The notes beneath the pieces are model-generated. The model searched no databases. It was not told the DNA's origin and saw only the letters and a list, made by a program, of their open reading frames with translations. Both the position numbers and the translations under genes were made by a program. From contig NZ_JAAIKE010000001.1 of NCBI RefSeq assembly GCF_010915705.1, positions 496,001 through 560,000 on the forward strand: DNA of 64,000 bases, written 5' to 3'. This document shows positions 17,891 to 31,214 of this stretch, in pieces. The stretch's first letter is position 1, and each line of letters begins with the position of its first letter. This DNA comes from Pseudotabrizicola algicola (GTDB lineage: Bacteria; Pseudomonadota; Alphaproteobacteria; Rhodobacterales; Rhodobacteraceae).

Positions 17891-18097
17891 ATGGCTGTCC
17901 CGCAGAACCGAGTCACCAAATCCCGCCGTAACATGCGCCGTGCACACGACGCCCTCGTTGCTGGCAACCCCGCAGATTGCCCGAACTGTGGCGAACTGAA
18001 GCGCCCGCACCACGTTTGCGGCGCATGCGGCCACTACGACGCCCGTGAAGTCGTGGCGACCAGCAAAGACGTCGATCTGGACGAGGACGCGGCGTAA
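17891..18097 (+). CDS. rpmF: Large ribosomal subunit protein bL32
   Basis: 68 residues beginning [20 protein letters not shown]. All four zinc cysteines are present (C30, C33, C43, C46 in CPNC and CGAC), so this is the zinc-binding form of L32. The C-terminal tail is acidic (DVDLDEDAA). It sits between yceD and plsX, the widespread yceD-rpmF-plsX-fabH order that couples ribosome and fatty-acid synthesis genes. Confidence 0.96.
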   Translation: MAVPQNRVTKSRRNMRRAHDALVAGNPADCPNCGELKRPHHVCGACGHYDAREVVATSKDVDLDEDAA

Positions 18098-18123
18098 GCC
18101 GCGGCCCGACGGCCCCCCTGCCC

Positions 18124-19236
18124 ATGGCAAGCGGACTGCAACATCCGGCGACGGACGCGCAAGATGGCGGGGCAGTGACGGTTATTTCGGTTGACGCCAT
18201 GGGCGGCGACCGGGGGCCGGCGGCTGTTGTCGCCGGTCTTGGCCTGTCTGCCGCCAAGCATGCCGATGTGCGCTTTATCCTGCACGGCGACCGGGCCATC
18301 CTGACCCCGCTTCTGGCGGCCCAGACCGGACTCGCCGATCGGGTCACGCTGGTCCATGCCGAGCGTGTGGTCACCATGAACGACAAGCCCAGTCAGGTGA
18401 TGCGTCACGGGGATGGCACTTCGATGTGGTCCGCGATTGATGCGGTCAAAACCGGGGCAGCCCAGGCGGCTGTGTCTTGCGGCAATACCGGCGCGCTCAT
18501 GGCAGTGTCGATGGTGCGCCTTCGCAAGATCCCGGGCGTGAACCGTCCTGCCATTGCCTGCCTCTGGCCCAGCCGGAACCCCGGCGGGTTCAATGTCATG
18601 CTCGATGTGGGCGCAGGCGTCGAGGCCGAGGCGGAAGACCTTCTGCAATTTGCCGCGATGGGTGCCTCTTATGCGCGCAATGGCCTTGCCTTGGCGCGGC
18701 CCCGCGTGGGCTTGCTGAACGTCGGCACCGAAGAACACAAGGGACGTGCCGAACTGAAGGTCGCGCATGAGCGGATGGAGGAGGCTGCCGAGGCCGGTGG
18801 CTTTGAATTCGTCGGCTTTGTCGAAGGCGGCGATATTCCGGGTAACCGCGTCGATGTGATCGTCACCGATGGCTTTACCGGCAATATCGCCCTGAAAACC
18901 GGCGAAGGCACCGCCAAGCTTATCTCGGATTTCCTGCGCGAGGTGTTTGGCAGCGGGCTGTTGTCCAAGCTTGCGGCCCTGCTCGCGCTGCGGTCGTTGA
19001 AGACATTGCAGCGCCGGATCGATCCGCGCCGGGTCAATGGCGGTGTGTTTCTGGGTCTGAATGGTACCGTGGTAAAATCGCATGGCTCTGCCGACGAAAC
19101 CGGGGTGGCCGCGGCCATCGGCCTTGCGATCCAACTGGCGCGCAGCGGGTTTGTAGATCGTCTGGCGGCCCGTGTGGCCTCGACGGTGAAGAAGTCGGCA
19201 GATGATCCTGTCGGGGAAGTCGGGGCAAAATCATGA
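18124..19236 (+). CDS. plsX: Phosphate acyltransferase PlsX
   Basis: Makes acyl-phosphate from acyl-ACP for phospholipid synthesis at the membrane surface. 370 residues from ATG 18124. [13 protein letters not shown] (about 19-31), [11 protein letters not shown] and MLDVGAG are family hallmarks. The first 17 residues are not conserved in the family, and there is no good ribosome-binding site at 18124; a GTG at 18175 would start almost at the conserved core. The stop codon overlaps the fabH start (ATGA). Confidence 0.94.
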   Translation: MASGLQHPATDAQDGGAVTVISVDAMGGDRGPAAVVAGLGLSAAKHADVRFILHGDRAILTPLLAAQTGLADRVTLVHAERVVTMNDKPSQVMRHGDGTSMWSAIDAVKTGAAQAAVSCGNTGALMAVSMVRLRKIPGVNRPAIACLWPSRNPGGFNVMLDVGAGVEAEAEDLLQFAAMGASYARNGLALARPRVGLLNVGTEEHKGRAELKVAHERMEEAAEAGGFEFVGFVEGGDIPGNRVDVIVTDGFTGNIALKTGEGTAKLISDFLREVFGSGLLSKLAALLALRSLKTLQRRIDPRRVNGGVFLGLNGTVVKSHGSADETGVAAAIGLAIQLARSGFVDRLAARVASTVKKSADDPVGEVGAKS

Positions 19237-20204
19237 CTATTCGCGCCGTTGTCGCGGGCGTGGGCCATTACTTGCCCGCACGTGTTGTGGAAAACGCGGA
19301 TCTTGAAGCTCTGGTCGAAACCAGTGACGAGTGGATCAGGTCTCGTTCCGGGATCGAGCGGCGTCACTTTGCGGCCGAGGGCGAGATGACCTCGCATCTT
19401 GCGGCCCATGCCGCGCGTGCGGCGCTTGCCGATGCGGGCCTCGGTGCCGACGATATCGATGCCATCATTCTGGCCACCTCTACCCCCGATCTGACATTTC
19501 CGTCGGTTGCCACGATGGTGCAGTCCGAACTTAGGATGACGCGCGGCTTTGCTTTTGACGTGCAGGCTGTCTGCGCAGGCTTCGTCTTTGCGCTGACCAC
19601 CGCGAATGCGCTGATCCTGTCGGGTCAGGCCAAGAGGGTGCTGGTGATCGGGGCGGAAACCTTCAGCCGCCTGATGGATTGGAACGATCGCACAACCTGT
19701 GTCCTGTTCGGTGACGGTGCGGGCGCTCTGGTGCTTGAGGCCCAAAGCGGCACCGGCGCAGGCAATGATCGCGGGATCTTGGCAAGCGATCTTCATTCCG
19801 ACGGCAGGTTCAAGGACATCTTGTTCGTCGACGGCGGCACCAGCACCGGAACCACCGGCCATTTGCGGATGGCAGGCAAGGAAGTCTTTCGCCATGCCAT
19901 TGAAAAGCTGGCAGAAACCGCCCACGCAAGCCTTGAAAAGGCGGGCCTGACCAGCGGCGATGTCGACTGGATCGTGCCGCATCAGGCAAATATCCGCATC
20001 ATCGAAGGCACCGCCAAAAAGATGCAGCTTCCGATGGAGCAGGTGGTGGTGACCGTGCAGGACCATGGCAACACCTCGGCGGCATCGATCCCGCTTGCCC
20101 TGTCTGTTGGCAAAGAGCGTGGCCAGATCAAGCAGGGTGACCTGATCGTCACCGAAGCCATTGGCGGTGGCCTGGCATGGGGCTCGGTGGTTCTCCGCTG
20201 GTAG
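19233..20204 (+). CDS. fabH: Beta-ketoacyl-ACP synthase III
   Basis: Condenses acetyl-CoA with malonyl-ACP to start fatty-acid elongation. 323 residues with the full catalytic triad: C114 in AVCAGF, H250 in VPHQANIRI and N280 in DHGNTSAAS. Translationally coupled to plsX through a four-base overlap. A short hairpin (GCGTT/AACGC at 20206-20222) follows the stop but lacks a T-tract. Confidence 0.96.
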   Translation: MTIRAVVAGVGHYLPARVVENADLEALVETSDEWIRSRSGIERRHFAAEGEMTSHLAAHAARAALADAGLGADDIDAIILATSTPDLTFPSVATMVQSELRMTRGFAFDVQAVCAGFVFALTTANALILSGQAKRVLVIGAETFSRLMDWNDRTTCVLFGDGAGALVLEAQSGTGAGNDRGILASDLHSDGRFKDILFVDGGTSTGTTGHLRMAGKEVFRHAIEKLAETAHASLEKAGLTSGDVDWIVPHQANIRIIEGTAKKMQLPMEQVVVTVQDHGNTSAASIPLALSVGKERGQIKQGDLIVTEAIGGGLAWGSVVLRW

Positions 20205-20295
20205 TCGCGTTTTAACAACGCCCTTCAAGTGTCTGATATTGACTCGCAAATCCTGTCAGCGCATCCTTTGCCCATAAGTCCGGGGGGATTTGCTT

Positions 20296-20598
20296 ATGAG
20301 CGAGAAAACACTAACCCGAATGGACCTGTCGGAAGCCGTCTTCCGCGAGGTTGGATTAAGCAGGAATGAATCGGCCCAACTGGTCGAAGCGGTTCTGCAG
20401 CACATGTCCGATGCCCTCGCCTCGGGCGAGCAAGTGAAGATTTCGTCTTTCGGAACCTTCTCGGTGCGGGACAAATCGGCCCGCGTGGGCCGCAACCCCA
20501 AGACCGGGGATGAAGTGCCGATCAGCCCGCGCCGTGTGCTGACCTTTCGCCCGTCGCATCTGATGCGCGACCGCGTGGCCGCCGGCAAGAAGAAGTAA
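20296..20598 (+). CDS. ihfA: Integration host factor subunit alpha
   Basis: A 100-residue DNA-bending protein of the HU/IHF family. The start [21 protein letters not shown], the beta-arm [20 protein letters not shown] with the intercalating Pro, and the tail [12 protein letters not shown] identify the alpha subunit. The ATG at 20296 follows the strong ribosome-binding site GGGGGGA; an upstream TTG at 20290 is unlikely. TTGACT at about 20239 in the 90-bp gap after fabH may mark its own promoter. Confidence 0.95.
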   Translation: MSEKTLTRMDLSEAVFREVGLSRNESAQLVEAVLQHMSDALASGEQVKISSFGTFSVRDKSARVGRNPKTGDEVPISPRRVLTFRPSHLMRDRVAAGKKK

Positions 20599-20625
20599 CC
20601 GCATGATCGAAGGAGAGCGCGGCGC

Positions 20626-21615
20626 ATGAACAAATCGCCCGACGCCTTCCGCACCATTTCGGAAGTCGCTGAATTTCTTGAAACGCCAGCCCATGTGCTG
20701 CGCTTTTGGGAGAGCCGGTTTCCGCAGATCCGCCCCGTCAAGCGCGCGGGCGGTCGTCGCTACTACCGCCCGTCCGATGTGGCTTTGCTGACCGGCATCA
20801 AGCGCTTGCTGCATGATGAGGGCATGACGATCCGTGGCGTGCAGAAAATCTTGCGTGAACAAGGGGTTCGCCATGTGTCCGGTGTCGCGGATGATGGTGA
20901 TGATGACACAGATGCCGATGATCTGGCTGCCGCGCTTGCGCAGGCGACAGGCGGGACGGAGCCAGAGGCGATCCTGCCGCCCGCTGAGGCCGAAACGGCA
21001 CAGGTGATCGCGCTGCAAGCCGCTTTGCGCAGCCCCGGGGCCGATGCTGCGCCGCGCGATGTCGCGGCAGAGCCGGAGCGAGCGCCGGAGGAGGGTGTGG
21101 TGGTGCCGTGGCAGGATGACCCTGCGCCCGAAGAAGGTTTGGACGAGACGCAGCCCGAAGACAGCGCCCCGGATGTCACGCCGCCGCCCGCACCCGTGGT
21201 TGCCTTGCGCCCTGCGCCCGTGGTCGCCGATCTTTTTTCGCAAGTGCCGCCCCTGCCCGCCCCTGCGCCGCCCGACCCTGTGGTCGAGGCACCGATGGCA
21301 GTCTGGGCCGAGGAGCCCGAACCTGATGCGCCGGCCAGCGCGGATGAGGGCGAGTCTGCACGTCCTTCGCCCCTGCTGAAGATAACCCGGATCGGTGGTG
21401 CGGCGACGCCGCCCCCTCTGCCGCCACGCGTTCCGCCAGCCCCGCCTGTGGCATCGCCCGAACCTGCGCTTGCGGGCCCCACCTTGGCGCAGCGTCTGCG
21501 CGCGGTTTCGCCCGATGCGCTGACGGAGCCGGAACGGCAGCAGCTTGCCGCCCTGCGCGATCGGGCCAATGCGCTGCGACGGCGGCTGGCAGGCCCGAAC
21601 CGTTTTCCGGCATGA
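20626..21615 (+). CDS. MerR family transcriptional regulator with disordered Pro/Ala-rich tail
   Basis: 329 residues. The N-terminal MerR DNA-binding domain (about 10-80) reads [22 protein letters not shown] with [12 protein letters not shown]. The remainder (about 90-300) is rich in Pro, Ala and acidic residues and looks disordered. A short conserved-looking helix near the end ([13 protein letters not shown] region) is followed by basic residues. There are no metal-binding Cys, so it is not a typical metal sensor. Encoded 27 bp after ihfA with its own GGAG. This neighbour of ihfA is conserved in Rhodobacteraceae, but its targets are unknown. Confidence 0.85.
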   Translation: MNKSPDAFRTISEVAEFLETPAHVLRFWESRFPQIRPVKRAGGRRYYRPSDVALLTGIKRLLHDEGMTIRGVQKILREQGVRHVSGVADDGDDDTDADDLAAALAQATGGTEPEAILPPAEAETAQVIALQAALRSPGADAAPRDVAAEPERAPEEGVVVPWQDDPAPEEGLDETQPEDSAPDVTPPPAPVVALRPAPVVADLFSQVPPLPAPAPPDPVVEAPMAVWAEEPEPDAPASADEGESARPSPLLKITRIGGAATPPPLPPRVPPAPPVASPEPALAGPTLAQRLRAVSPDALTEPERQQLAALRDRANALRRRLAGPNRFPA

Positions 21616-21692
21616 CGCCTTCGCTTTGTGGTCAGATTGCGTGCTTTCCCGCTTGTGCCGCCCGCGAATATCAGTATGTATCCCGCCATGTT

Positions 21693-21770
21693 CGGGCCGT
21701 AGCGCAGCCTGGTTAGCGCGTCCGTCTGGGGGGCGGAAGGTCGAGAGTTCGAATCTCTCCGGCCCGACCA
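21693..21770 (+). tRNA. tRNA-Pro (anticodon GGG)
   Basis: A complete cloverleaf: acceptor CGGGCCG/CGGCCCG, D-arm GCGC...GCGC, anticodon arm TCCGT-CTGGGGG-GCGGA with anticodon GGG at 21728-21730, T-arm GAGAG-TTCGAAT-CTCTC, discriminator A, and an encoded CCA (21768-21770). It reads CCC and CCU. Confidence 0.96.
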
Positions 21771-21778
21771 TTCCAAAG

Positions 21779-21814
21779 CCGCCCGCTTGGCCTTGTGCCT
21801 TGCGGGCGGTTTTT
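21779..21814 (+). terminator. Rho-independent terminator after tRNA-Pro
   Basis: Stem CCGCCCGC (21779-21786) / GCGGGCGG (21802-21809) with a 15-base loop, followed by TTTTT. It starts eight bases after the CCA end. Readthrough would enter dcd 27 bp further on. Confidence 0.88.
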
Positions 21815-21840
21815 ATTTTGAACCCCATGAAGGGTGCGCC

Positions 21841-22917
21841 ATGACAAAGACCGGGGTTCTTGCCGCCCAAAATCTGCGCGATCTGATTGCCCGAGGGGCC
21901 ATCACCGCAGCCCCCGCGATTTTGCCCGAACAGGTGCAGCCCGCCAGTCTCGACCTGCGCCTTGGCCCCATAGCCTATCGGGTGCGCGCGTCATTTCTGG
22001 CCGGCAAAGGCCGCCCCGTGTCGGAGCGCTTGGCCGAGTTCGAGATGCACCGGATGGATCTGACCGAGGGGGCAGTGCTCGAAAAGGGCTGTGTCTATGT
22101 GATTCCCCTGATGGAGGGTCTGGCGCTGCCGCCGGGACTGGCGGCGGTGGCGAATGCGAAATCCTCTACCGGCCGGCTTGATCTGCTGACCCGCACCATC
22201 ACCGATGGCGGCACCGAATTCGACCGGATTCCCGACGGTTACCACGGCCCGCTTTATGCCGAGGTCTGCCCGCGCTCCTTCTCCGTGCTGGTGCGCGCGG
22301 GACAACGGCTGAACCAGATTCGCTTCCGGCACGGTCAGGCGGTGCTGTCTGATGCCGAGCTCGCGGGCCTGCATCAGGCAGAGCCTTTGGTGGATGGCAC
22401 CCCTGTGATCTCGGAAGGTCTGGGCTTTTCGGTCGATCTGCGCCCCGGATCGGGCGATCTTGTGGGCTACCGCGCCAAGCCGCATACGGGTGTTGTCGAT
22501 CTGGATCGCATCGGCCATTATCCGGCGGCGGAGTTCTGGGAAGAAATCCGCACCACCGAGGGCCGCATCATTCTTGACCCCGGCGCCTTCTATATTCTGG
22601 TCAGCCGCGAGGCGGTGACGATTCCCCCCGATTATGCCGCCGAAATGGCCCCCTACCTTGCGATGGTGGGGGAATTCCGCGTGCATTATGCCGGCTTCTT
22701 TGATCCCGGTTTTGGCCATGCGCTTGCAGGCGGCGCGGGGTCTCGCGGGGTGCTGGAAGTGCGCTGCCACGAAGCGCCCTTTGTGCTGGAACATGGGCAG
22801 GTCGTGGGCCGTCTGGTCTACGAGCGCATGGCCGAGCGGCCCGATGCGCTTTACGGAACCAAGATCGCCAGCAATTATCAGGGTCAGGGCCTGAAGTTGG
22901 CCAAGCAGTTCCGCTAA
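21841..22917 (+). CDS. dcd: 2'-deoxycytidine 5'-triphosphate deaminase, long two-domain form
   Basis: Deaminates dCTP to dUTP for thymidylate synthesis. At 358 residues it is nearly twice the length of E. coli Dcd, matching the alphaproteobacterial DCD_N type, which has two dUTPase-like beta folds in one chain. First-half motifs are QPASLDLRLG and VANAKSSTGRLDLLTR (about 105-120), with the GTEFDRIPDGYHGPLYAEV strand. The second half repeats the fold (FYILVSREAVTIPPDYAAEM, MVGEFRVHYAGFFDPGFG). The ATG at 21841 fits the conserved MTKTGVLA start. The stop overlaps the convergent methyltransferase stop by four bases (CTAA). Confidence 0.93.
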   Translation: MTKTGVLAAQNLRDLIARGAITAAPAILPEQVQPASLDLRLGPIAYRVRASFLAGKGRPVSERLAEFEMHRMDLTEGAVLEKGCVYVIPLMEGLALPPGLAAVANAKSSTGRLDLLTRTITDGGTEFDRIPDGYHGPLYAEVCPRSFSVLVRAGQRLNQIRFRHGQAVLSDAELAGLHQAEPLVDGTPVISEGLGFSVDLRPGSGDLVGYRAKPHTGVVDLDRIGHYPAAEFWEEIRTTEGRIILDPGAFYILVSREAVTIPPDYAAEMAPYLAMVGEFRVHYAGFFDPGFGHALAGGAGSRGVLEVRCHEAPFVLEHGQVVGRLVYERMAERPDALYGTKIASNYQGQGLKLAKQFR

Positions 22918-24446
22918 TACCAGGCATCCGGCACGCCTTCCTTGGCGCGCGCGATGTAGTCGCGCAGCCCGTCGCGGATGCCTGCATCCAGCGGCGGGGC
23001 CTCATACTCTGCCAGCCGCTTTTTCCACGCCCGGTTTGCCCGTGTCGCGGCATCAAGCCCGCCTGCCGCTTCCCATTTCTCGAATGGCTCGTTGTCGGCC
23101 AGACCGGAATCCCAAAACGCCGTCTGGTAATTGGCCATCGTGTGACTGCATCCGAAAAAGTGGTTGCCCGGCCCCACTTCGGCAAAGGCATCAACCGCAA
23201 GCTGGTTGTCGTCGATCTGCACGCCGTCCAGATAGCTGTGCAAGGCGCCGCACAGATCGTCGTCTAGCATGAATTTCTCGTAGCTCATGCTCAAAAGCCC
23301 ATCGAGGAACCCGGCTGCGTGCAGAATGAAATTCGCCCCGCAGTGAATTGCGGCCAGCATGCTCATGGTGCCTTCCGTCATGGCTTGCGCATCGGGCAGC
23401 TTCGAAGTGGTGAAGTTGCCCGAACAGCGCAAGGGCAGCCCCAGCCGCCGCGCAAGCTGGCCGATCACCATGCTGCCAATCGCGGGCTCTGGCGTGCCAA
23501 AGGTCGGACTGCCCGAGCGCAGCGACATCGACGACAGGAAGTTGCCGAAAATCACCGGCGCACCTGGCCGCTCTAGCTGGGTCAGAGCACAGCCCGCCAT
23601 CGTTTCGGCAAGGCTTTGCGCGATGGCGCCGGCATTGGTGACAGGCCCCATCGCACCGCCAAGGATGAAAGGCACCACCACCGCCGCCTGATTTGCCCGC
23701 GCATAGGCGCGCAGGCTGCGGGTCATCGTGCCATCCCAGACCAGCGGCGAGTTGACGTTGACATTGCCAAGGATCACGCAGTTGCGGTCGGTAAACTCTG
23801 CCCCGAACAGGATGCGCGCCATCTCGATACTGTCTTCCGACCGCTCTTCTGCGGTGACCGAACCCATGAAGGGGCGGTCGGACAGCTCGATATGCGCCAT
23901 GACCATATCCAGATGCCGCTTGTTCACCGGAATGTCGGTCGGCTCGCAAATGGTGCCGCCCGAATGGTGAAAGTTCGGGCTGGCCTGAGCAAGCTTGATG
24001 AAGGCGCGAAAATCTTCCAGCGTGCCAAAGCGCCGCCCCCTGTCTAGGTCCATAACGAAAGGGCTGCCATAGGCGGGTGAAAACACCACATTGCGCCCGC
24101 CGATGCGCACCGAATTGGCTGGATTGCGGGAGTGCTGGGTGAATTCGGCGGGGGCGCTTCGCAGCACCTCGCGCAAGAGCCCCGGCGGAAACCTGACGCG
24201 CACGCCCTCTACCTCGGCCCCCGCGCGCCGCCAATGGTCCAGCGCTGCCGGATCATCCCGAAACTCTATCCCCGTTTCGGCTAGAATGCGGTCAGCCGCC
24301 GCCTCGATGCGGAGGAGGTTTTCCTCGGACAGAATGTCATAGGTCGGAATATTGCGGTGGATATAGGGGCGGCCGATCGCCACCGGCCTGCCCACCCGCT
24401 CCGCCTGCCGCGCCTGTCGTCCGGACCGTATCCGTTGCTGTGTCAT
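22914..24446 (-). CDS. MttB (trimethylamine methyltransferase) family protein, non-pyrrolysine
   Basis: A 510-residue TIM-barrel methyltransferase of the MttB superfamily. In this family, non-pyrrolysine members demethylate glycine betaine, proline betaine, carnitine or related quaternary amines and pass the methyl to a corrinoid protein. The stretch GRPYIHRNIPTYDILSEENLLRIEAAADRILAETGIEF (about 25-63) is diagnostic, and HSGGTICEPTDIP and GNFLSSMSLRSGSP follow. There is no in-frame TAG before the terminal one, so no pyrrolysine is used. I start at MTQQRIRSG (24446), after GAGGG. It is an orphan: no corrinoid protein or corrinoid:THF methyltransferase lies within the window. Confidence 0.88.
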   Translation of the reverse strand: MTQQRIRSGRQARQAERVGRPVAIGRPYIHRNIPTYDILSEENLLRIEAAADRILAETGIEFRDDPAALDHWRRAGAEVEGVRVRFPPGLLREVLRSAPAEFTQHSRNPANSVRIGGRNVVFSPAYGSPFVMDLDRGRRFGTLEDFRAFIKLAQASPNFHHSGGTICEPTDIPVNKRHLDMVMAHIELSDRPFMGSVTAEERSEDSIEMARILFGAEFTDRNCVILGNVNVNSPLVWDGTMTRSLRAYARANQAAVVVPFILGGAMGPVTNAGAIAQSLAETMAGCALTQLERPGAPVIFGNFLSSMSLRSGSPTFGTPEPAIGSMVIGQLARRLGLPLRCSGNFTTSKLPDAQAMTEGTMSMLAAIHCGANFILHAAGFLDGLLSMSYEKFMLDDDLCGALHSYLDGVQIDDNQLAVDAFAEVGPGNHFFGCSHTMANYQTAFWDSGLADNEPFEKWEAAGGLDAATRANRAWKKRLAEYEAPPLDAGIRDGLRDYIARAKEGVPDAWY

Positions 24447-24590
24447 CCCTCGCCCCCTTGCAGACTTCGGGACCATGACACGCCCCGCGCCCGCCAAAGT
24501 CCAAGACAGTGACGACGCTGGCAGGTCGGATTTCACCCTCATGCCGGTGCGCAGGCGGAAAGATGAGGTTCCGGCGGGAGTATTCCAGAC

Positions 24591-24634
24591 AGGTGCAAAT
24601 GCAGCAAAAGAGCTTTGCTCTTTCGCCTGCACCT
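24591..24634. other. Two-stem inverted repeat between pgm and the mttB-like gene
   Basis: Outer arms AGGTGCA (24591-24597) / TGCACCT (24628-24634) enclose a perfect inner hairpin AAAGAGC-TTT-GCTCTTT (24607-24623). It lies 39 bp after the pgm stop on the minus strand. No convincing T-tract follows, so it could be a processing or stabilising structure rather than an intrinsic terminator. The rest of the 226-bp gap shows nothing I can name. Confidence 0.55.
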
Positions 24635-24672
24635 TTGCTGATGCCCCCGCGCGGAGCGCGTCGCGTTCCGGG

Positions 24673-28417
<3,745 letters not shown>

Positions 28418-28421
<4 letters not shown>

Positions 28422-29842
28422 GCCAACAGCCGCTCGTAAAGCGCGGCATAGGCCGCTGCAGAGGTCTCCCACCCCACCGGATGCGCCATCGCATTTGCCT
28501 GCATCCGCGCCCATTCCTCGGGCTTGTGATAGACGTCGATCAGCTTGCCCAAGGCTTGTCCGAAAGCCAGTGCATCGGTCGGATGAAAGACCACGCCCGT
28601 TGCAACCCCTGCCGCCAGCGTCGCCGGAGACACGCCGATCACCGTATCGGCCAAACCGCCTGTCGCGGCAACCACCGGCACCGTGCCATAACGAAGGCCA
28701 TACATCTGCGTCAGGCCGCAAGGTTCGAACCGCGACGGCACCAAGACGGCATCCGCGCCCGAGAAGAGCCGGTGGCTCAACCCCTCGTCATAGCCGATCC
28801 GGACCGCGACCCGCCCCGGATGGGCCTGTGCAAGGCCGCGCATTGCCCCTTCAAGCGCCGGATCACCCGAACCGAGCACGATCAACCCGCCGCCCGCCGC
28901 CACGAAATCCGGCACGACCTGCGGGAGAAGATCGATCCCCTTCTGATCGGTCAACCGGCTCACCACGATGGCCAGTGGCCCCGGCACGTCGAGGCCAAAC
29001 TCGGCACAAAGGGCCCGCCGCGCTTCGGCCTTGTTGCCCAGATCGGTGGCGCTGTAAGACAACGGCTCTGCCTCGGGCGACCAGAGCGCGGTATCCACAC
29101 CGTTCAGAATTCCGCATACCCGCGCCGCCCGCGCCGCGATGACCCCCTGCAGCCCCATGCCGAATTCCGGCCGCATCAGTTCCTCGGCATAGGTCGGGGA
29201 CACAGTGGTGATCCAGTCGGCGGTGACCAGTCCGGCCTTCAGGCTCGACAAGCCGCCATAATATTCCAGCCCGTCCGGATAATACTGCTCGCCGGGCAGA
29301 CGCAAATCGCCCAGCAGGTTGACGGGCGCCCAGCCTTGGAAGGCGATGTTATGGATGGTGATGACCGATTTCACATCCCGCGCGCCCGAATAGGCGAGAT
29401 AGGCAGGAGCAAACCCTCCCTGCCAGTCATGCGCGTGCAGAACATCCGGCCGCCAGCCTGCCACACCTTCACGGGCAATGCGCGCCGCAACCCAGGACAG
29501 GGCGGCAAAGCGCTGCGGATTGTCCCACCAATCACCCCCCGGCCCGCCGTAGGGTCCGCCATCACGGTCAAAGAGATGCGGCGCATCGAGAAGGAGAAGT
29601 TCGATCCCTTCCACCTTGCCCATGAAAACGGTGCCATGGCCGCCGAACAGCCCCGGCTCCTCCCAAACCGCCCGCATCTGGCCAGTCAGGGGCCGAAGGG
29701 ACCGATAGGCCGGGATCAGCACCCGCATTTCCCAGCCTGCGGCGGCCAGTGCCCCCGGCAAGGCCCCCACCACATCCGCAAGCCCCCCGGTCTTGACGAA
29801 AGGAACGCATTCCGAGGCGACAGACAGAACCCGACCTCTCAT
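28418..29842 (-). CDS. glgA: Glycogen synthase (ADP-glucose)
   Basis: Extends alpha-1,4-glucan from ADP-glucose; GT5 family, GT-B fold. 474 residues. The N-terminal KTGGLADVVGALP (about residues 15-27) binds ADP-glucose. The C-terminal SRFEPCGLTQMYGLRYG contains the conserved Glu and Cys of the active site. I start at MRGRVLS (29842), just after GAGGG; an ATG at 29857 has no ribosome-binding site. Separated from glgC by hairpin element C. Confidence 0.94.
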
Positions 29843-29850
29843 CAAACCCT

Positions 29851-29904
29851 CATTCATCTGTTCTCAATATTTTCGGGAGGTCCGGAGGGCAGACAGCCCT
29901 CCGG
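29851..29904 (-). repeat. Intergenic hairpin element, copy C (glgC-glgA)
   Basis: Perfect 9-bp stem CCGGAGGGC / GCCCTCCGG with loop AGACA on the plus strand (29882-29904). On the minus strand it is followed by CTCCCGAAAATATTGAG and AACAGATGAA. The loop and inner stem (GGGCTGTCTGCCC on the minus strand) are identical to copy A. CCCGA..ATATT matches A and B, and AACAGATGAA matches B. It may modulate glgC:glgA expression inside the operon. Confidence 0.65.
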
Positions 29905-29922
29905 TGCATCCGCAGGCACGCC

Positions 29923-31194
29923 CTATCCCAGCTTGCGCGCCCGCATATCCAGCATATCCTGCGTGATCAACACGATACCCGCATCTGTGCGCCGGAACCA
30001 CTTTGCATCTTCCTCCGGGTCCTGTCCAACAACAAGCCCTTCGGGGATCACCACCCCGCGGTCGATGACGCAGTTCTTCAACTCGGCCTTGCGCCCCACC
30101 ATCACCTGCGGCAGCGCCACCACATATTCGAGGCTGGAATAGCTGTGCGTCCGGCATCCGGTGAACAACAGCGAGTTGCGCACCTCGGAGCCCGAGACGA
30201 TGCAATCGCCCGAGACAAGCGAAGAAATCGCCATGCCGCGCCGCCCGTCGGTGTCATGGATGAACTTTGCCGGCGGCACGATCTCGGCATAGGTCCAGAT
30301 CGGCCAGGAATTGTCGTAAAGGTCGAGCTTCGGCACAAAATCGGTCAGGTCGATATTGGCTTGCCAGAACGCGTCGATGGTTCCCACATCGCGCCAGTAA
30401 GGCTCGTCCTCAAGACCGCTGGTCACGCAACTGTCGGCGAACCTGTGGGCCACCGCTTTGCCGTTCTTCACGATTTGTGGAATGATGTCATTGCCGAAAT
30501 CATGGCTTGAGTTCGGATCTACGGCATCGCGAATCAAGAGGTCGCGCAGCAGGTCCCAGTTGAAGACGTAAATCCCCATGCTGGCGAGCGCTTGGTCAGG
30601 GTCGCCCGGAATGGCGGGCGGGTCTTTGGGCTTTTCCAGAAACTGGGTGATGCGCATGTCGGCATCGACATGCATCACGCCAAAGGCCGTCGCCTCCATC
30701 CGCGGCACGGTCAGGCAGCCGATGGTCACATCCGCGCCCGAGTTCACATGCTGTTGCAGCATGATCTCGTAGTCCATCTTGTAGATATGGTCGCCCGCAA
30801 GGATGATGACGTATTTCACCTTGTAATCGTCAACGATATCAATGTTCTGCGTCACAGCATCGGCCGTGCCCAGATACCATTTGTTCTCGTCCACACGCTG
30901 CGAGGCAGGCAGAATATCAAGGTATTCGTTCCGTTCCGCCCGGAAAAAGCCCCAGCCGCGCTGCATGTGACGGATCAGGCTGTGCGCCTTGTATTGCGTG
31001 GCAATCGCCATCTTGCGGATGCCCGAGTTCAATGCGTTCGACAGCGCAAAGTCGATGATGCGGGTCTTGCCCCCGAAATAAACCGCCGGTTTCGCCCGCC
31101 GGTCGGTCAACTCTTTCAGGCGACTGCCCCGGCCCCCCGCCAGAACGAATGCCATCGCCTGAGACGACAGCCGTGTGTTTGGTTTCGCCTTCAT
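29923..31194 (-). CDS. glgC: Glucose-1-phosphate adenylyltransferase
   Basis: Makes ADP-glucose from glucose-1-phosphate and ATP, the committed and allosterically controlled step of glycogen synthesis. 423 residues from ATG 31194, preceded by GGGAGG. The nucleotide-binding N-terminus reads [26 protein letters not shown] (about 18-43). The substrate loop is GTADAVTQN, and FLEKP carries the glucose-1-P lysine. A left-handed beta-helix fills the C-terminal 120 residues ([25 protein letters not shown]). The Arg/Lys-rich N-terminus is consistent with allosteric activation, typical for this group. Confidence 0.96.
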   Translation of the reverse strand: MKAKPNTRLSSQAMAFVLAGGRGSRLKELTDRRAKPAVYFGGKTRIIDFALSNALNSGIRKMAIATQYKAHSLIRHMQRGWGFFRAERNEYLDILPASQRVDENKWYLGTADAVTQNIDIVDDYKVKYVIILAGDHIYKMDYEIMLQQHVNSGADVTIGCLTVPRMEATAFGVMHVDADMRITQFLEKPKDPPAIPGDPDQALASMGIYVFNWDLLRDLLIRDAVDPNSSHDFGNDIIPQIVKNGKAVAHRFADSCVTSGLEDEPYWRDVGTIDAFWQANIDLTDFVPKLDLYDNSWPIWTYAEIVPPAKFIHDTDGRRGMAISSLVSGDCIVSGSEVRNSLLFTGCRTHSYSSLEYVVALPQVMVGRKAELKNCVIDRGVVIPEGLVVGQDPEEDAKWFRRTDAGIVLITQDMLDMRARKLG

Positions 31195-31214
31195 GATCCC
31201 TCCCTTATCTTGCG

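Noticed and set aside
22914-24446. Pyrrolysine (amber) decoding in the MttB-like gene
   Set aside because: The frame has no internal TAG; the only TAG is the terminal stop at 22914-22916, and no pyl genes are present.
24447-24672. A riboswitch (glycine or cobalamin type) in front of the mttB-like gene
   Set aside because: I looked for the conserved aptamer cores and found none; only a two-stem inverted repeat near the pgm end is supported.
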